13,348 nucleotides of DNA from an uncultured Eubacteriales bacterium (lineage in GTDB: Bacteria > Bacillota_A > Clostridia > Oscillospirales > Oscillospiraceae). Shown piece after piece: positions 5,534-11,892 of the stretch (its first letter is position 1; each line of letters opens with the position of its first letter). The DNA lies in contig CATKHE010000144.1 in the NCBI GenBank assembly GCA_949747935.1, forward strand, positions 1-13,348. Direction: 5' to 3'. Position numbers and translations under genes: made by a program. The notes beneath the pieces are model-generated. The model worked only from the letters and a program-made list of their open reading frames with translations, did not search any database and was not told where the DNA came from.

Positions 5534-6625
5534 GTGTCAAGCAGGATGTTCCAGGGTGTTGTACTCCAGATGAAGGACAATATCAGCCGCACGGTGGGTG
5601 TGGTAGACTCGGAGGGAATCGTGGTCGCCTGCAGTGAATTAACCTGCATTGGCGAGCATTGGTCCGGAGCGGTAGCCGCCATCAACGGTGCGGAAAACGG
5701 AGTGGCCCGATTCGAGGGAAGGACCTTCAAGCCCCTGGCGGGCTGGGGGGCTCAGTTTGATTATGCCGCTTTTGTTAAGGGCGAGGACGAGCTGGCCGCC
5801 TCTCTGTGTGCCATGGCGGTTGTGGCCTTTAATGGAGCGAAGACCTACTATGAGGAAAAGCATGATAAAGCTACATTTGTAAAAAATATCATCTCAGACA
5901 ATATTCTTTTAGGTGATATTTATACGCAGGCCAAGGAACTTCACTTTGTCTCCGAGGTGCCTCGGGCCGCTTTTCTGGTGCGCCAGCTGGGCCCGACTGA
6001 CGTCTCGGCCATCGACATTGTTCAGAGTCTGTTCCCGGATAAGCAGACAGATTTTGTCATCTCCATCAACGAGACCGACGTGGCGCTGATCAAGCAGCTG
6101 CATGAGGGGGCAGACGCCAAGGAACTGGGTAAGATCGCCAAGCAGATTGTCACTGCGGTCAGCCAGGAGCTGGGCGTAAAGGTGGTGGTTGGCATTGGCA
6201 CTGTCGTCCCCCATATCCGTGATTTGGCCCGGGCCTATAAGGAGGCGGGGGTGGCTATTGACGTGGGGAAGGTCTTTGATACGGAAAAGACCGTTATCAA
6301 CTATGAGAACTTGGGTATTGGCCGCCTGATCTATCAGCTGCCCACCATTTTGTGTCAGATGTTCCTGCAGGAGGTCTTTAAAAAGAGTCCCATCGATGCT
6401 TTGGATCAGGAGACGCTGCTCACAATTAACAAGTTCTTTGAAAATAATCTGAATGTCTCTGAAACTGCCCGGAAGCTCTTTGTGCATCGAAACACCTTGG
6501 TTTACCGGCTGGAGAAGATTAAAAAGCTTACCGGACTGGATTTGCGTGAGTTCGATGACGCAATCACCTTTAAGGTGGCTCTGATGGTCAAGAAATATTT
6601 GATTTCCCGCGGAATTGAATCCTAG
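5534..6625 (+). CDS. PucR/CdaR-type transcriptional regulator
   Basis: A 363-residue protein. The start is GTG at 5534, 7 bases after AGGAGG; a GTG at 5501 in frame precedes that site. The N-terminal part (about 1-125; VVLQMKDNISRTVGVVDSEG) resembles the sugar-diacid/small-ligand sensing domain of CdaR-like proteins. A central domain (about 130-290) has the GGDEF-like PucR/CdaR core fold (AFLVRQLG, VVVGIGTVV, YKEAGVAI). The C-terminus (about 295-355) is the PucR-type helix-turn-helix: NLNVSETARKLFVHRNTLVY (305-324) then RLEKIKKLTGLDL. By family such proteins activate or repress catabolic genes in response to a metabolite. No sugar-acid or purine gene lies beside it, so ligand and targets are unknown. 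It is a single-gene unit; neighbours are rsuA in front and convergent rnc behind. Confidence 0.82.
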   Translation: MSSRMFQGVVLQMKDNISRTVGVVDSEGIVVACSELTCIGEHWSGAVAAINGAENGVARFEGRTFKPLAGWGAQFDYAAFVKGEDELAASLCAMAVVAFNGAKTYYEEKHDKATFVKNIISDNILLGDIYTQAKELHFVSEVPRAAFLVRQLGPTDVSAIDIVQSLFPDKQTDFVISINETDVALIKQLHEGADAKELGKIAKQIVTAVSQELGVKVVVGIGTVVPHIRDLARAYKEAGVAIDVGKVFDTEKTVINYENLGIGRLIYQLPTILCQMFLQEVFKKSPIDALDQETLLTINKFFENNLNVSETARKLFVHRNTLVYRLEKIKKLTGLDLREFDDAITFKVALMVKKYLISRGIES

Positions 6626-6626
6626 A

Positions 6627-6668
6627 ATAAAATCCAGCGCCGTCGGTAGAGACGGCGCTGGATTTTAT
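6627..6668. terminator. Bidirectional terminator between the regulator gene and rnc
   Basis: A perfect 18-bp inverted repeat: left arm 6627-6644, loop GGTAGA, right arm 6651-6668. The arms have a GC core (CCAGCGCCGTC) flanked by A4 on the left and T4 on the right, so each strand gives a GC hairpin ending in a U run. It fills the whole gap between the two convergent stop codons (6625 and 6669). Confidence 0.95.
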
Positions 6669-7346
6669 CTAAGAAGGATTTTTCAGGGTTGTGATAGCAG
6701 CCTGGGCCGCCATCTGCTCAGCTTCTTTTTTGCTGTGGCCGGAACCGGAGCCGATGGAGCGGCCGTTGAGGGTAACCTCCACAAAAAAACGCTTGTTATG
6801 GTCTGGACCCTCTTCGCCCACCAGACGATATTGGAGAACCTGTCCGCTCTCCCGCTGAACCAATTCCTGAAGGGCTGTCTTGTGGTCGCGGGGCTTGGAA
6901 AGGCTGGTAATCTCGCGGCTGAGGATAAATCTTTGAATGAATTTCCGGGCTGAACCAATGCCGCCGTCCAGATAGATGGCGGCCAGAACAGCCTCCACTG
7001 CGTCCGCCTGGATGGAGGGACGCTCACGGCCTCCGCCGGAATTTTCCCCCTTGCCAAGTCTCAAATGCTCCCCCAGCCCCAATTCCTGAGCCGCCTCTAC
7101 CAAGCTCTCTTCACAGACAAGCGCCGCCCGGGTACGGGTCAGGTCTCCCTCGGGCAGATCAGGATGACTGCGGTACAGATGATCAGCAACCACCATTCCA
7201 AGGACGGAATCCCCAAGAAATTCCAGTCTTTCGTTGCTGGACAGCTTGCCCCGGCTCTCGTTGGCCCGGGAACTGTGAGTCAGTGCGTTTTCCAGCAGAG
7301 AGGGGTCTTGAAAGGTGTAGCCCAGCTTTTCTTCCAGTGTAGTCAT
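6669..7346 (-). CDS. rnc: Ribonuclease III
   Basis: A 225-residue protein of normal length. The start ATG at 7346 has AAGGAG 6 bases upstream on its strand; an in-frame ATG far upstream (7454) lies within the acpP coding end and is not used. The RNase III signature NERLEFLGDSVLG (38-50) gives catalytic Glu42 and Asp46, and DAVEAVLAAIYLDGG (115-129) gives the second metal pair Asp115 and Glu118. A linker leads to a double-stranded RNA-binding domain (about 153-222) with DHKTALQE, KRFFVEV and GSGHSKKEAEQMAAQAA. It cleaves double-stranded RNA in rRNA maturation and mRNA turnover in the cytoplasm. It follows acpP with a gap of 100 bases and is presumably co-transcribed; smc, its usual follower in Firmicutes, is absent, replaced by a terminator. 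Confidence 0.97.
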   Translation of the reverse strand: MTTLEEKLGYTFQDPSLLENALTHSSRANESRGKLSSNERLEFLGDSVLGMVVADHLYRSHPDLPEGDLTRTRAALVCEESLVEAAQELGLGEHLRLGKGENSGGGRERPSIQADAVEAVLAAIYLDGGIGSARKFIQRFILSREITSLSKPRDHKTALQELVQRESGQVLQYRLVGEEGPDHNKRFFVEVTLNGRSIGSGSGHSKKEAEQMAAQAAITTLKNPS

Positions 7347-7398
7347 GATAAACTCCTTAAACCCGCCTGATTTTGTCTGTCGGCTGGTTTTAAATGGT

Positions 7399-7435
7399 GG
7401 AACTCCGCCTTCAAGCGGAGTTCCGTCAGTTTTTT
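7399..7435 (+). other. Hairpin between acpP and rnc with its U run on the opposite strand
   Basis: A perfect 10-bp stem (7399-7408 GGAACTCCGC; 7415-7424) with loop CTTCAA. On the plus strand T6 (7430-7435) follows after five bases, terminator-like, yet both neighbouring genes are on the minus strand. On the minus strand only ACCATTTAAAA follows. It may weakly attenuate or process acpP-rnc mRNA, or stop antisense transcription; which one is not decidable here. Confidence 0.5.
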
Positions 7436-7446
7436 GTGGATTGGGA

Positions 7447-7680
7447 TCAATCAATTTTATTCTGGAGGAAACGTACCAGGTCGCCTACCGTGGTGATAGA
7501 GGAGGCCTCCTCCTCGCCCAACTCCTCGATACCGAATTCTTCTTCCAGCGCCATGGACAAGTCCACAATGTCCACAGAATCAGCGTTTAAATCGTCGGTG
7601 AAAGAGGTTTCCATGGTGATAGTGTCTGCATCGACATTGAATTGCTCGGCAATCAGGGCAGCCAGCTTTTCAAAGATCAT
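7447..7680 (-). CDS. acpP: Acyl carrier protein
   Basis: A 77-residue acidic protein of standard length. The ATG at 7680 has AAGGAG 9 bases upstream on its strand. The conserved motif is DSVDIVDL (34-41); Ser35 is the expected attachment site for 4'-phosphopantetheine. Helix 1 (IFEKLAALIAEQFNV), the TDDL turn and the acidic helix 2-3 region (ALEEEFGIEELGEEEA) fit. It carries growing acyl chains for fatty acid synthesis in the cytoplasm. It has its own strong promoter and precedes rnc, a common Firmicutes pairing, but the usual plsX or fab genes are not upstream; an AGCS transporter is. A second, pathway-specific carrier protein elsewhere cannot be excluded. Confidence 0.96.
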   Translation of the reverse strand: MIFEKLAALIAEQFNVDADTITMETSFTDDLNADSVDIVDLSMALEEEFGIEELGEEEASSITTVGDLVRFLQNKID

Positions 7681-7726
7681 AATGTGTCGCTCCTTCTATT
7701 TTTTGCCTGTGCGTGTACCTGTCCTT

Positions 7727-7755
7727 ATGATAGGCATATTTGCCCAAACTGTCAA
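7727..7755 (-). promoter_or_regulatory. Strong sigma-A-type promoter for acpP-rnc
   Basis: On the minus strand: consensus -35 TTGACA (7755-7750), 17-base spacer, -10 TATCAT (7732-7727). It lies between the AGCS stop (7764) and the acpP start (7680), giving a leader of about 40 bases. Confidence 0.88.
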
Positions 7756-7763
7756 TAGGGTTT

Positions 7764-9134
7764 TTATAATTTCTTCGCTTTGCCGGAGGTTTTCTTTCTG
7801 CCGGTCCGGACGCTCCAGCGGCGCAGATCTCCAAGTGCCTGGGGCGCAAGGATTAGCAGCGCCGCCAGGTTTGGCAGAGCCATCAGGGCATTGCAGAGAT
7901 CCACCAGCTGCCAAATGACCTGAGGGCTCCAGAGGGCTCCAGTCAGTGTACACAGCAGGAAGACAGCGCGGTAAAGGGGAACCAGCCTGACGCCGGACAG
8001 AAAGTCCAGACAGACCTCACCGTAGTAGCTCCAGCCTAGAATGGAGGAGAAGGCGAACAGGAGCAGAGAGAAAGCCACCACTCCTTCTCCCACAGGGCCC
8101 AGGGCGGAGCCGAAGGCGGCGGCGGTGAGGGGAGCTCCTGTCAGTCCGTCGGGGGAGAGGGGCAGCCCGCTGACCAGGACAGCCAGCGCTGTAACAGTAC
8201 AGACCAGCAGGGTGGACAGAAAGACCTCGAAGATTCCCCACATTCCCTGCCGGGCAGGGTGGTCCGTTTGGGCGGTCCCATGGGCGATAGCAGAGGTGCC
8301 CAGTCCGGCCTCGTTAGTGAATACCCCCCGGGCCACCCCGTAGCGCAGAGCGGCGGATACTGTCCAGCCTGCCCCGCCGCTCAAGGCTGCGGCAGGGGAG
8401 AGGGCACAGGAGAAAATCAGTCCCAAAGCTTCAGGAATCTTATTCCAATGGAGCAGGAGCACCAGACCGCCGCTGCCCAGGTAGAGAGCCGCCATAGCGG
8501 GCACTAGAGTGGAAGAAACCGCCGCAATTCGGCCCACTCCCCCCACCATCACCAGTCCCGCCAGCAGAGCGGTGGCCAGCCCTACCGGCAGCCTGGGCAG
8601 GTGAAAGGCGGCCTCCAGGCTGGAGGCGATGGAGGAGGACTGAATCAGATTCCCGCCTGTCAGGGTGGCGGGAATGCAGGCCAGACAGAAGCAGACGGAC
8701 AGCAGCGGCGAACCCAAGCCGTCCCGGATGTAGTACATGGGGCCCCCCAGGAGACTGCCACTGGACCCGGAATGCTGGTATTTGACAGACAGGAGCTTTT
8801 CCCCGCAGCTGGTCATCATGCCTAGGAGAGCGGAAATCCACATCCAGAATACCGCTCCCGGCCCGCCAAGGGTGAGGGCGGCAGCCACACCGGCAATCGA
8901 ACCGGTGCCCATTGTAGAGGCTAGGGCGGTGGTCAGGGCCTGGAGAGAGGAGAGACCGCCGCTCCTTGGGTTTTGCTTCTGAATCAGAGACCCCGCCGTG
9001 GTATGCCACCAAAGCCGAAATTCGAAAATCTGAAAGAATCCGGAGCCGATGGAGTAGAGCAGCCCCGTTGCCAGAAACAGGCCCAGCAGCCAGGGATTCC
9101 AGAGAAAATCCGCTGTCATTGTCAAAAGATTCAC
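7764..9134 (-). CDS. Alanine/glycine:cation symporter (AGCS family)
   Basis: A 456-residue polytopic membrane protein with about 11 hydrophobic helices. The start chosen is GTG at 9134-9132, 6 bases after AGGTGG (9146-9141) on its strand; a TTG at 9149 lies before that site. AGCS hallmarks are present: SLQALTTALASTMGTGSIAG (63-82), GGPGAVFWMW (90-99), GGPMYYI (130-136) and FTNEAGLGTSAIAHG (272-286). By family it imports alanine or glycine, sometimes other small amino acids, with sodium or protons. The C-terminus is a basic cytoplasmic tail (RKKTSGKAKK). It lies 81 bases behind the amino-acid ABC transporter on the same strand, with a hairpin in the gap, so expression may be partly coupled to that operon. 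No separate promoter was seen. Confidence 0.93.
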   Translation of the reverse strand: MNLLTMTADFLWNPWLLGLFLATGLLYSIGSGFFQIFEFRLWWHTTAGSLIQKQNPRSGGLSSLQALTTALASTMGTGSIAGVAAALTLGGPGAVFWMWISALLGMMTSCGEKLLSVKYQHSGSSGSLLGGPMYYIRDGLGSPLLSVCFCLACIPATLTGGNLIQSSSIASSLEAAFHLPRLPVGLATALLAGLVMVGGVGRIAAVSSTLVPAMAALYLGSGGLVLLLHWNKIPEALGLIFSCALSPAAALSGGAGWTVSAALRYGVARGVFTNEAGLGTSAIAHGTAQTDHPARQGMWGIFEVFLSTLLVCTVTALAVLVSGLPLSPDGLTGAPLTAAAFGSALGPVGEGVVAFSLLLFAFSSILGWSYYGEVCLDFLSGVRLVPLYRAVFLLCTLTGALWSPQVIWQLVDLCNALMALPNLAALLILAPQALGDLRRWSVRTGRKKTSGKAKKL

Positions 9135-9206
9135 CGCATACCACCTCAAAAGAGAATGGACCGTCCCGCCGGGAGCGGGGCGGTCCTGAAAGACCTATAT
9201 GCGGTG
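9132..9206 (-). promoter_or_regulatory. AGCS leader: long-range pairing across the start codon
   Basis: In the minus-strand transcript CACCGCATA (9206-9198), 9 bases after the ABC ATPase stop, is the exact complement of TATGCGGTG (9140-9132), which contains the AGCS GTG start. The intergenic hairpin (9158-9186) and the ribosome binding site (9146-9141) lie between the arms. Pairing would hide the start codon. Regulation is inferred. Confidence 0.35.
9148..9186 (-). terminator. Terminator-like hairpin between the ABC operon and the AGCS gene
   Basis: A 12-bp stem (9186-9175 with 9169-9158, one G-U pair), loop of 5, followed on the minus strand by ATTCTCTTTT, an interrupted U run. It ends only a few bases before the AGCS ribosome binding site, leaving no space for a promoter, so it is either a leaky terminator or an attenuator. 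Confidence 0.65.
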
Positions 9207-9215
9207 GGAAAGCGA

Positions 9216-9938
9216 TTATAGAACCTTGGACAAAAACAGCTGAGTTCGGGGATTCTGAGGGTGATCAAAAAACTCCTTCGGCGTATTCTGTTCCAGGATA
9301 TGACCGCCGTCCATGAAGAGAACACGGCTGCCCATCTCCCGGGCAAAGCCCATCTCGTGGGTGACCACCACCATGGTCATGCCTTCCTGGGCCAACTCCT
9401 TCATCACGTCCAGCACCTCGCCCACCATCTCGGGGTCCAAGGCGGAGGTGGGCTCGTCAAAAAGCATGACCTTGGGTTTCATAGCCAGGGCCCGGACGAT
9501 AGCGATGCGCTGCTTCTGCCCGCCGGAGAGCTGATTGGGGTAGGCCGCCGCCTTGTCAGACAGGTCCACACGCTTCAGCAGGGAGGATGCCACCTCGTCA
9601 GCCTCCTCCTGACTCATCAGCTTGGTCTGAACTGGGGCTAAGGTTATGTTCTTTCGAATGGTCATGTTGGGGAAGAGATTGAAATGTTGAAAGACCATGC
9701 CCATTTGCTGCCGGATTTTGTCGATCTTTACCTTGGAGTCGGTTATAACGGCGCCCTCAAAGGTGATAGTTCCTTTAGTGGGAGTCTCCAGCAGATTGAG
9801 GCAGCGCAGGAAGGTGGACTTACCTGAACCGGAAGGACCGATTACCACCACTTTTTCCCCCGGGGAGATGTGTTCGGTGATGTTGTCCAGCACCAGATGG
9901 TTCCCAAACGACTTGGACAGGTTTTTAACGTCGATCAC
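9216..9938 (-). CDS. Polar amino acid ABC transporter, ATP-binding protein
   Basis: A 240-residue ATPase of the GlnQ/TcyC type. The start chosen is GTG at 9938, giving [12 protein letters not shown], 10 bases after GGGAGG on its strand; it overlaps the permease end by 14 bases. Motifs: Walker [10 protein letters not shown] (34-42), Q-loop Gln84 in VFQHFNLFP, signature LSGGQKQR (137-144), Walker B VMLFDEP (157-163), D-loop SALD and H-loop His194. It powers amino-acid import at the inner membrane face, as a dimer under the permease. It is the third gene of the binding protein-permease-ATPase operon. The ligand is set by the binding protein. Confidence 0.95.
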   Translation of the reverse strand: MIDVKNLSKSFGNHLVLDNITEHISPGEKVVVIGPSGSGKSTFLRCLNLLETPTKGTITFEGAVITDSKVKIDKIRQQMGMVFQHFNLFPNMTIRKNITLAPVQTKLMSQEEADEVASSLLKRVDLSDKAAAYPNQLSGGQKQRIAIVRALAMKPKVMLFDEPTSALDPEMVGEVLDVMKELAQEGMTMVVVTHEMGFAREMGSRVLFMDGGHILEQNTPKEFFDHPQNPRTQLFLSKVL

Positions 9939-10623
9939 TTTGACGTAGCCTCCCCTCGATTTTCTTGATAACAAAGGTGAGCAGATAGACGATGGCCAGA
10001 TAGAACAGAGCCGCTACCGTCATGGGGGCCAGATAGTTTGCCAGATTTTGTCCGCTGCCCACATTTTTAGCTGCGGCGGTCAAGTCATACATACCGATCA
10101 TGCTGACGATGGAGGTCTCCTTAATCAGGGCGATCAGCTCATTGCCAATGGAGGGAATCACATTTTTGATGGCCTGTGGGATGACAATATACCACATAGT
10201 GGCTCCGGCTGACAGTCCCAGAGAGCGCCCAGCCTCGGTTTGACCAATGTCCACCGACAAAATGCCTCCGCGGATATTTTCTGACACATATGCGCCGGAG
10301 TTTATCCCGAAAGCAATAATGGCTGTGACTACCAGAGGGAAGCCTCGGATGGCCAAGACAACAAAGGCCATAATGAACAGCTGAAGGGCCATCGGAGTGC
10401 CCCGTATCACGGTGACATAGACTGCGCAGATCAGCTTGGGGAACTTTATCAACGGGCTTTTTGAATGGGACAGCCCAACCAGCGCCACAATTGTCCCCAG
10501 AATTAAACCCAGAATCGCCGCACCCACAGAAATAGCGAGGGTCATGCGCAGACCAGTCAGCATACTGTCCAGGTATTTCGCATTTGTGAAAATCAGGGTA
10601 AATTTCTCAAAAAAGGTCATCAT
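9925..10623 (-). CDS. Polar amino acid ABC transporter, permease (HisM/GlnP type)
   Basis: A 232-residue membrane protein with about five helices. The ATG at 10623 is taken, with a second ATG directly after it (10620); GGTGG lies so close that the second may be the true start. Typical features: [21 protein letters not shown] (23-43), [12 protein letters not shown] (72-83), the [13 protein letters not shown] stretch (109-121) and the EAA coupling loop [22 protein letters not shown] (130-151) that contacts the ATPase. Only one permease gene is present, so the transporter probably works with a permease homodimer, as in many amino-acid importers. It is preceded by a hairpin after the binding-protein gene and overlaps the ATPase start. 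Confidence 0.94.
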   Translation of the reverse strand: MMTFFEKFTLIFTNAKYLDSMLTGLRMTLAISVGAAILGLILGTIVALVGLSHSKSPLIKFPKLICAVYVTVIRGTPMALQLFIMAFVVLAIRGFPLVVTAIIAFGINSGAYVSENIRGGILSVDIGQTEAGRSLGLSAGATMWYIVIPQAIKNVIPSIGNELIALIKETSIVSMIGMYDLTAAAKNVGSGQNLANYLAPMTVAALFYLAIVYLLTFVIKKIEGRLRQSDRR

Positions 10624-10650
10624 TCCACCGGCTTTCTATGTCTATAGTCA

Positions 10651-10688
10651 TGTGGCGGAACAGTGCCTAAGGGTACCGTTCCGCCACA
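10651..10688 (-). repeat. Intergenic stem-loop between the binding-protein and permease genes
   Basis: A perfect 11-bp outer stem (TGTGGCGGAAC at 10651-10661; reverse complement at 10678-10688), an A/C mismatch, then a 5-bp inner stem with one G-U and loop TAAG. No U run follows on the minus strand. It starts 8 bases after the binding-protein stop. By analogy with malE-malF and similar operons it may shield the upstream mRNA and raise binding protein over membrane subunits; this is inferred. Confidence 0.7.
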
Positions 10689-10696
10689 GCTTGTGC

Positions 10697-11605
10697 TTAT
10701 TTCAGACCCATGTGCTTCATCACCAGGTCGTTGATGCCGTCCTCGCCCAAGTCAGCCAGAACATCGTTGATGGCCTGGAGCAGCTCGTCCTGTCCTTTGG
10801 TGACGCAGATGGCGTACTGTTCCTCGGTAGGGGTGGGGTTCTCGCCTTCGCCGCCCGCGTAGTACAGGGCCGCGCACTCAAAGCCGGTGTTCTTTTCCAC
10901 GATGTAGGAGGCGGGCAGATAATCCACGACCACCACGTCCACCTGGCCCGCGCCCACGGCGTCCGCCGCCAGCTGAGCGCTGTCGTAGCGGGTCTCGACG
11001 GCGCCGGAGTTCAGGAGCATACCGTCACGCTCCAGGCCGTAGTCGTCGCCGTTCACGGCATTGATCTCCATATCCACATAGATGTCGCCGGTGGTATCGG
11101 CCTGTACGCCGATTTTCTTACCGGCAAGAGAGTCCCAGAGAATGTAGCTGACGTCGCCGTCGGTACCGTCGGGGGTCATGGTGCCGGCGGGGAAGATCAC
11201 ATACTGCACGGAGGTGAAGTAGGGATCGGAGAAATCCACCAATTTCTGCCGGCTCTCGGTAATGGTGATGCCAGCTGCGCCTACATCGGCCAGCTTGCCG
11301 GCGGAAACTGTGTCGATGATGGTGCCGAACTCCACGTTGGTGTAGCTGACCTTCCGGCCCAGCTTCTCACCTACCATATTCATGACGTCCACATCCACGC
11401 CCACGATTTCGGTGCCGTCGTAGTACTCAAAAGGGGCGAAGTAGGCGTTGGTATACACCGAGATGTCGGCGCCGCCCTGGGGCGCGCTGGAGGAGGTACC
11501 GGGATTGCTGCCAGAGGTGTTGCCCTTGGCGTCTCCCTGATTGCCGCAGGCGGCAATCGACAGGGCCATGGCCGCGGCCATAGCCAAAGCAAGAATCTTT
11601 TTCAT
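10697..11605 (-). CDS. Polar amino acid ABC transporter, substrate-binding lipoprotein
   Basis: A 302-residue protein. The ATG at 11605 has AAGGAG 8 bases upstream on its strand. The signal peptide MKKILALAMAAAMALSIAAC ends in a lipobox (I17-A-A-C20), so Cys20 should be lipidated and the protein anchored outside the membrane. A Gly/Ser/Asn linker (about 22-45) precedes a family 3 solute-binding domain: YFAPFEYYDG, VGVDVDVMNMVGEKLGR, AAGITITESRQKLVDFSDPY (whose Arg binds the ligand carboxylate in this family), LAGKKIGVQADTTGD and VDVVVVDYLPA (whose Asp usually binds the amino group). The ligand is thus an amino acid; which one cannot be read off. It is the first gene of the operon, behind a strong promoter. 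Confidence 0.94.
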   Translation of the reverse strand: MKKILALAMAAAMALSIAACGNQGDAKGNTSGSNPGTSSSAPQGGADISVYTNAYFAPFEYYDGTEIVGVDVDVMNMVGEKLGRKVSYTNVEFGTIIDTVSAGKLADVGAAGITITESRQKLVDFSDPYFTSVQYVIFPAGTMTPDGTDGDVSYILWDSLAGKKIGVQADTTGDIYVDMEINAVNGDDYGLERDGMLLNSGAVETRYDSAQLAADAVGAGQVDVVVVDYLPASYIVEKNTGFECAALYYAGGEGENPTPTEEQYAICVTKGQDELLQAINDVLADLGEDGINDLVMKHMGLK

Positions 11606-11641
11606 TTTAAAAACTCCTTTTCATAGAGGCTGGATAACACA

Positions 11642-11657
11642 GTCCGGTCTGCCGGAC
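11642..11657 (-). other. 5'-end hairpin of the amino-acid transporter mRNA
   Basis: GTCCGG and CCGGAC (6 bp, loop of 4) begin about 3 bases after the predicted transcription start near 11660. Such a hairpin can protect an mRNA 5' end. The leader (about 55 bases) is too short for a T-box or known amino-acid riboswitch. Confidence 0.5.
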
Positions 11658-11666
11658 ACTGATCTG

Positions 11667-11696
11667 ATTATACCCTGAGAAAATATTCATAGTCAA
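11667..11696 (-). promoter_or_regulatory. Strong sigma-A-type promoter for the amino-acid ABC operon
   Basis: On the minus strand: -35 TTGACT (11696-11691), 18-base spacer, perfect -10 TATAAT (11672-11667). An A/T-rich stretch lies upstream of the -35. Confidence 0.87.
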
Positions 11697-11772
11697 TAGA
11701 TAAATATTTAAAATTCCAATATGCATCCGCATTTTTTTGGTCAAAACGCAGGGGACCTGACAGGGGATTTTA

Positions 11773-11814
11773 CGTCTATAAAAGAAGAAATTAAATTTTT
11801 CTTAAAGATAGACG
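11773..11814. repeat. Imperfect inverted repeat upstream of the LtaS-type gene promoter
   Basis: CGTCTAT (11773-11779) and ATAGACG (11808-11814) are exact reverse complements 35 bp apart; inside them AAGAA (11782-11786) faces TTCTT (11799-11803) across an A/T-rich centre. It ends 7 bases before the -35 at 11822, suiting an operator or a weak hairpin. The rest of the 287-base divergent region holds two CAGGGGA repeats (11749, 11761) and A/T-rich DNA. Confidence 0.4.
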
Positions 11815-11821
11815 AAGCCCC

Positions 11822-11849
11822 TTGCATTTTTTTCAGAAACCGCTATGCT
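11822..11849 (+). promoter_or_regulatory. Probable promoter of the LtaS-type gene
   Basis: -35 TTGCAT (11822-11827), 16-base spacer starting with T6, -10 TATGCT (11844-11849). Leader to the ATG at 11893 is about 37 bases. Boxes are fair rather than consensus. Confidence 0.55.
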
Positions 11850-11892
11850 AAACATTGACTGCTTTCAGCCCATGAAAGGACGTGGAAAAAAT

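Noticed and set aside
5909..6487. Minus-strand open frame of 192 codons opposite the PucR/CdaR-type gene
   Set aside because: Mirror frame of a well-supported regulator; no ribosome binding site or family resemblance.
10436..11626. A 396-codon plus-strand open frame opposite the permease and binding-protein genes
   Set aside because: It is antisense to two clear transporter genes, has a Gly/Val/His-rich low-complexity translation typical of shadow frames in GC-rich DNA, and matches no family.
11606..11666. T-box or amino-acid riboswitch in the transporter leader
   Set aside because: The leader is about 55 bases with one small hairpin; no T-box sequence or terminator/antiterminator pair is present.
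11673..11716. CodY-like box near the amino-acid operon promoter
   Set aside because: The best alignments to the 15-base CodY consensus match only about 9 positions in A/T-rich DNA, which is expected by chance.
11872..11892. ATG at 11872 as start of the LtaS-type gene
   Set aside because: It is in frame but has no purine-rich site upstream; AAAGGA falls downstream of it and serves 11893.
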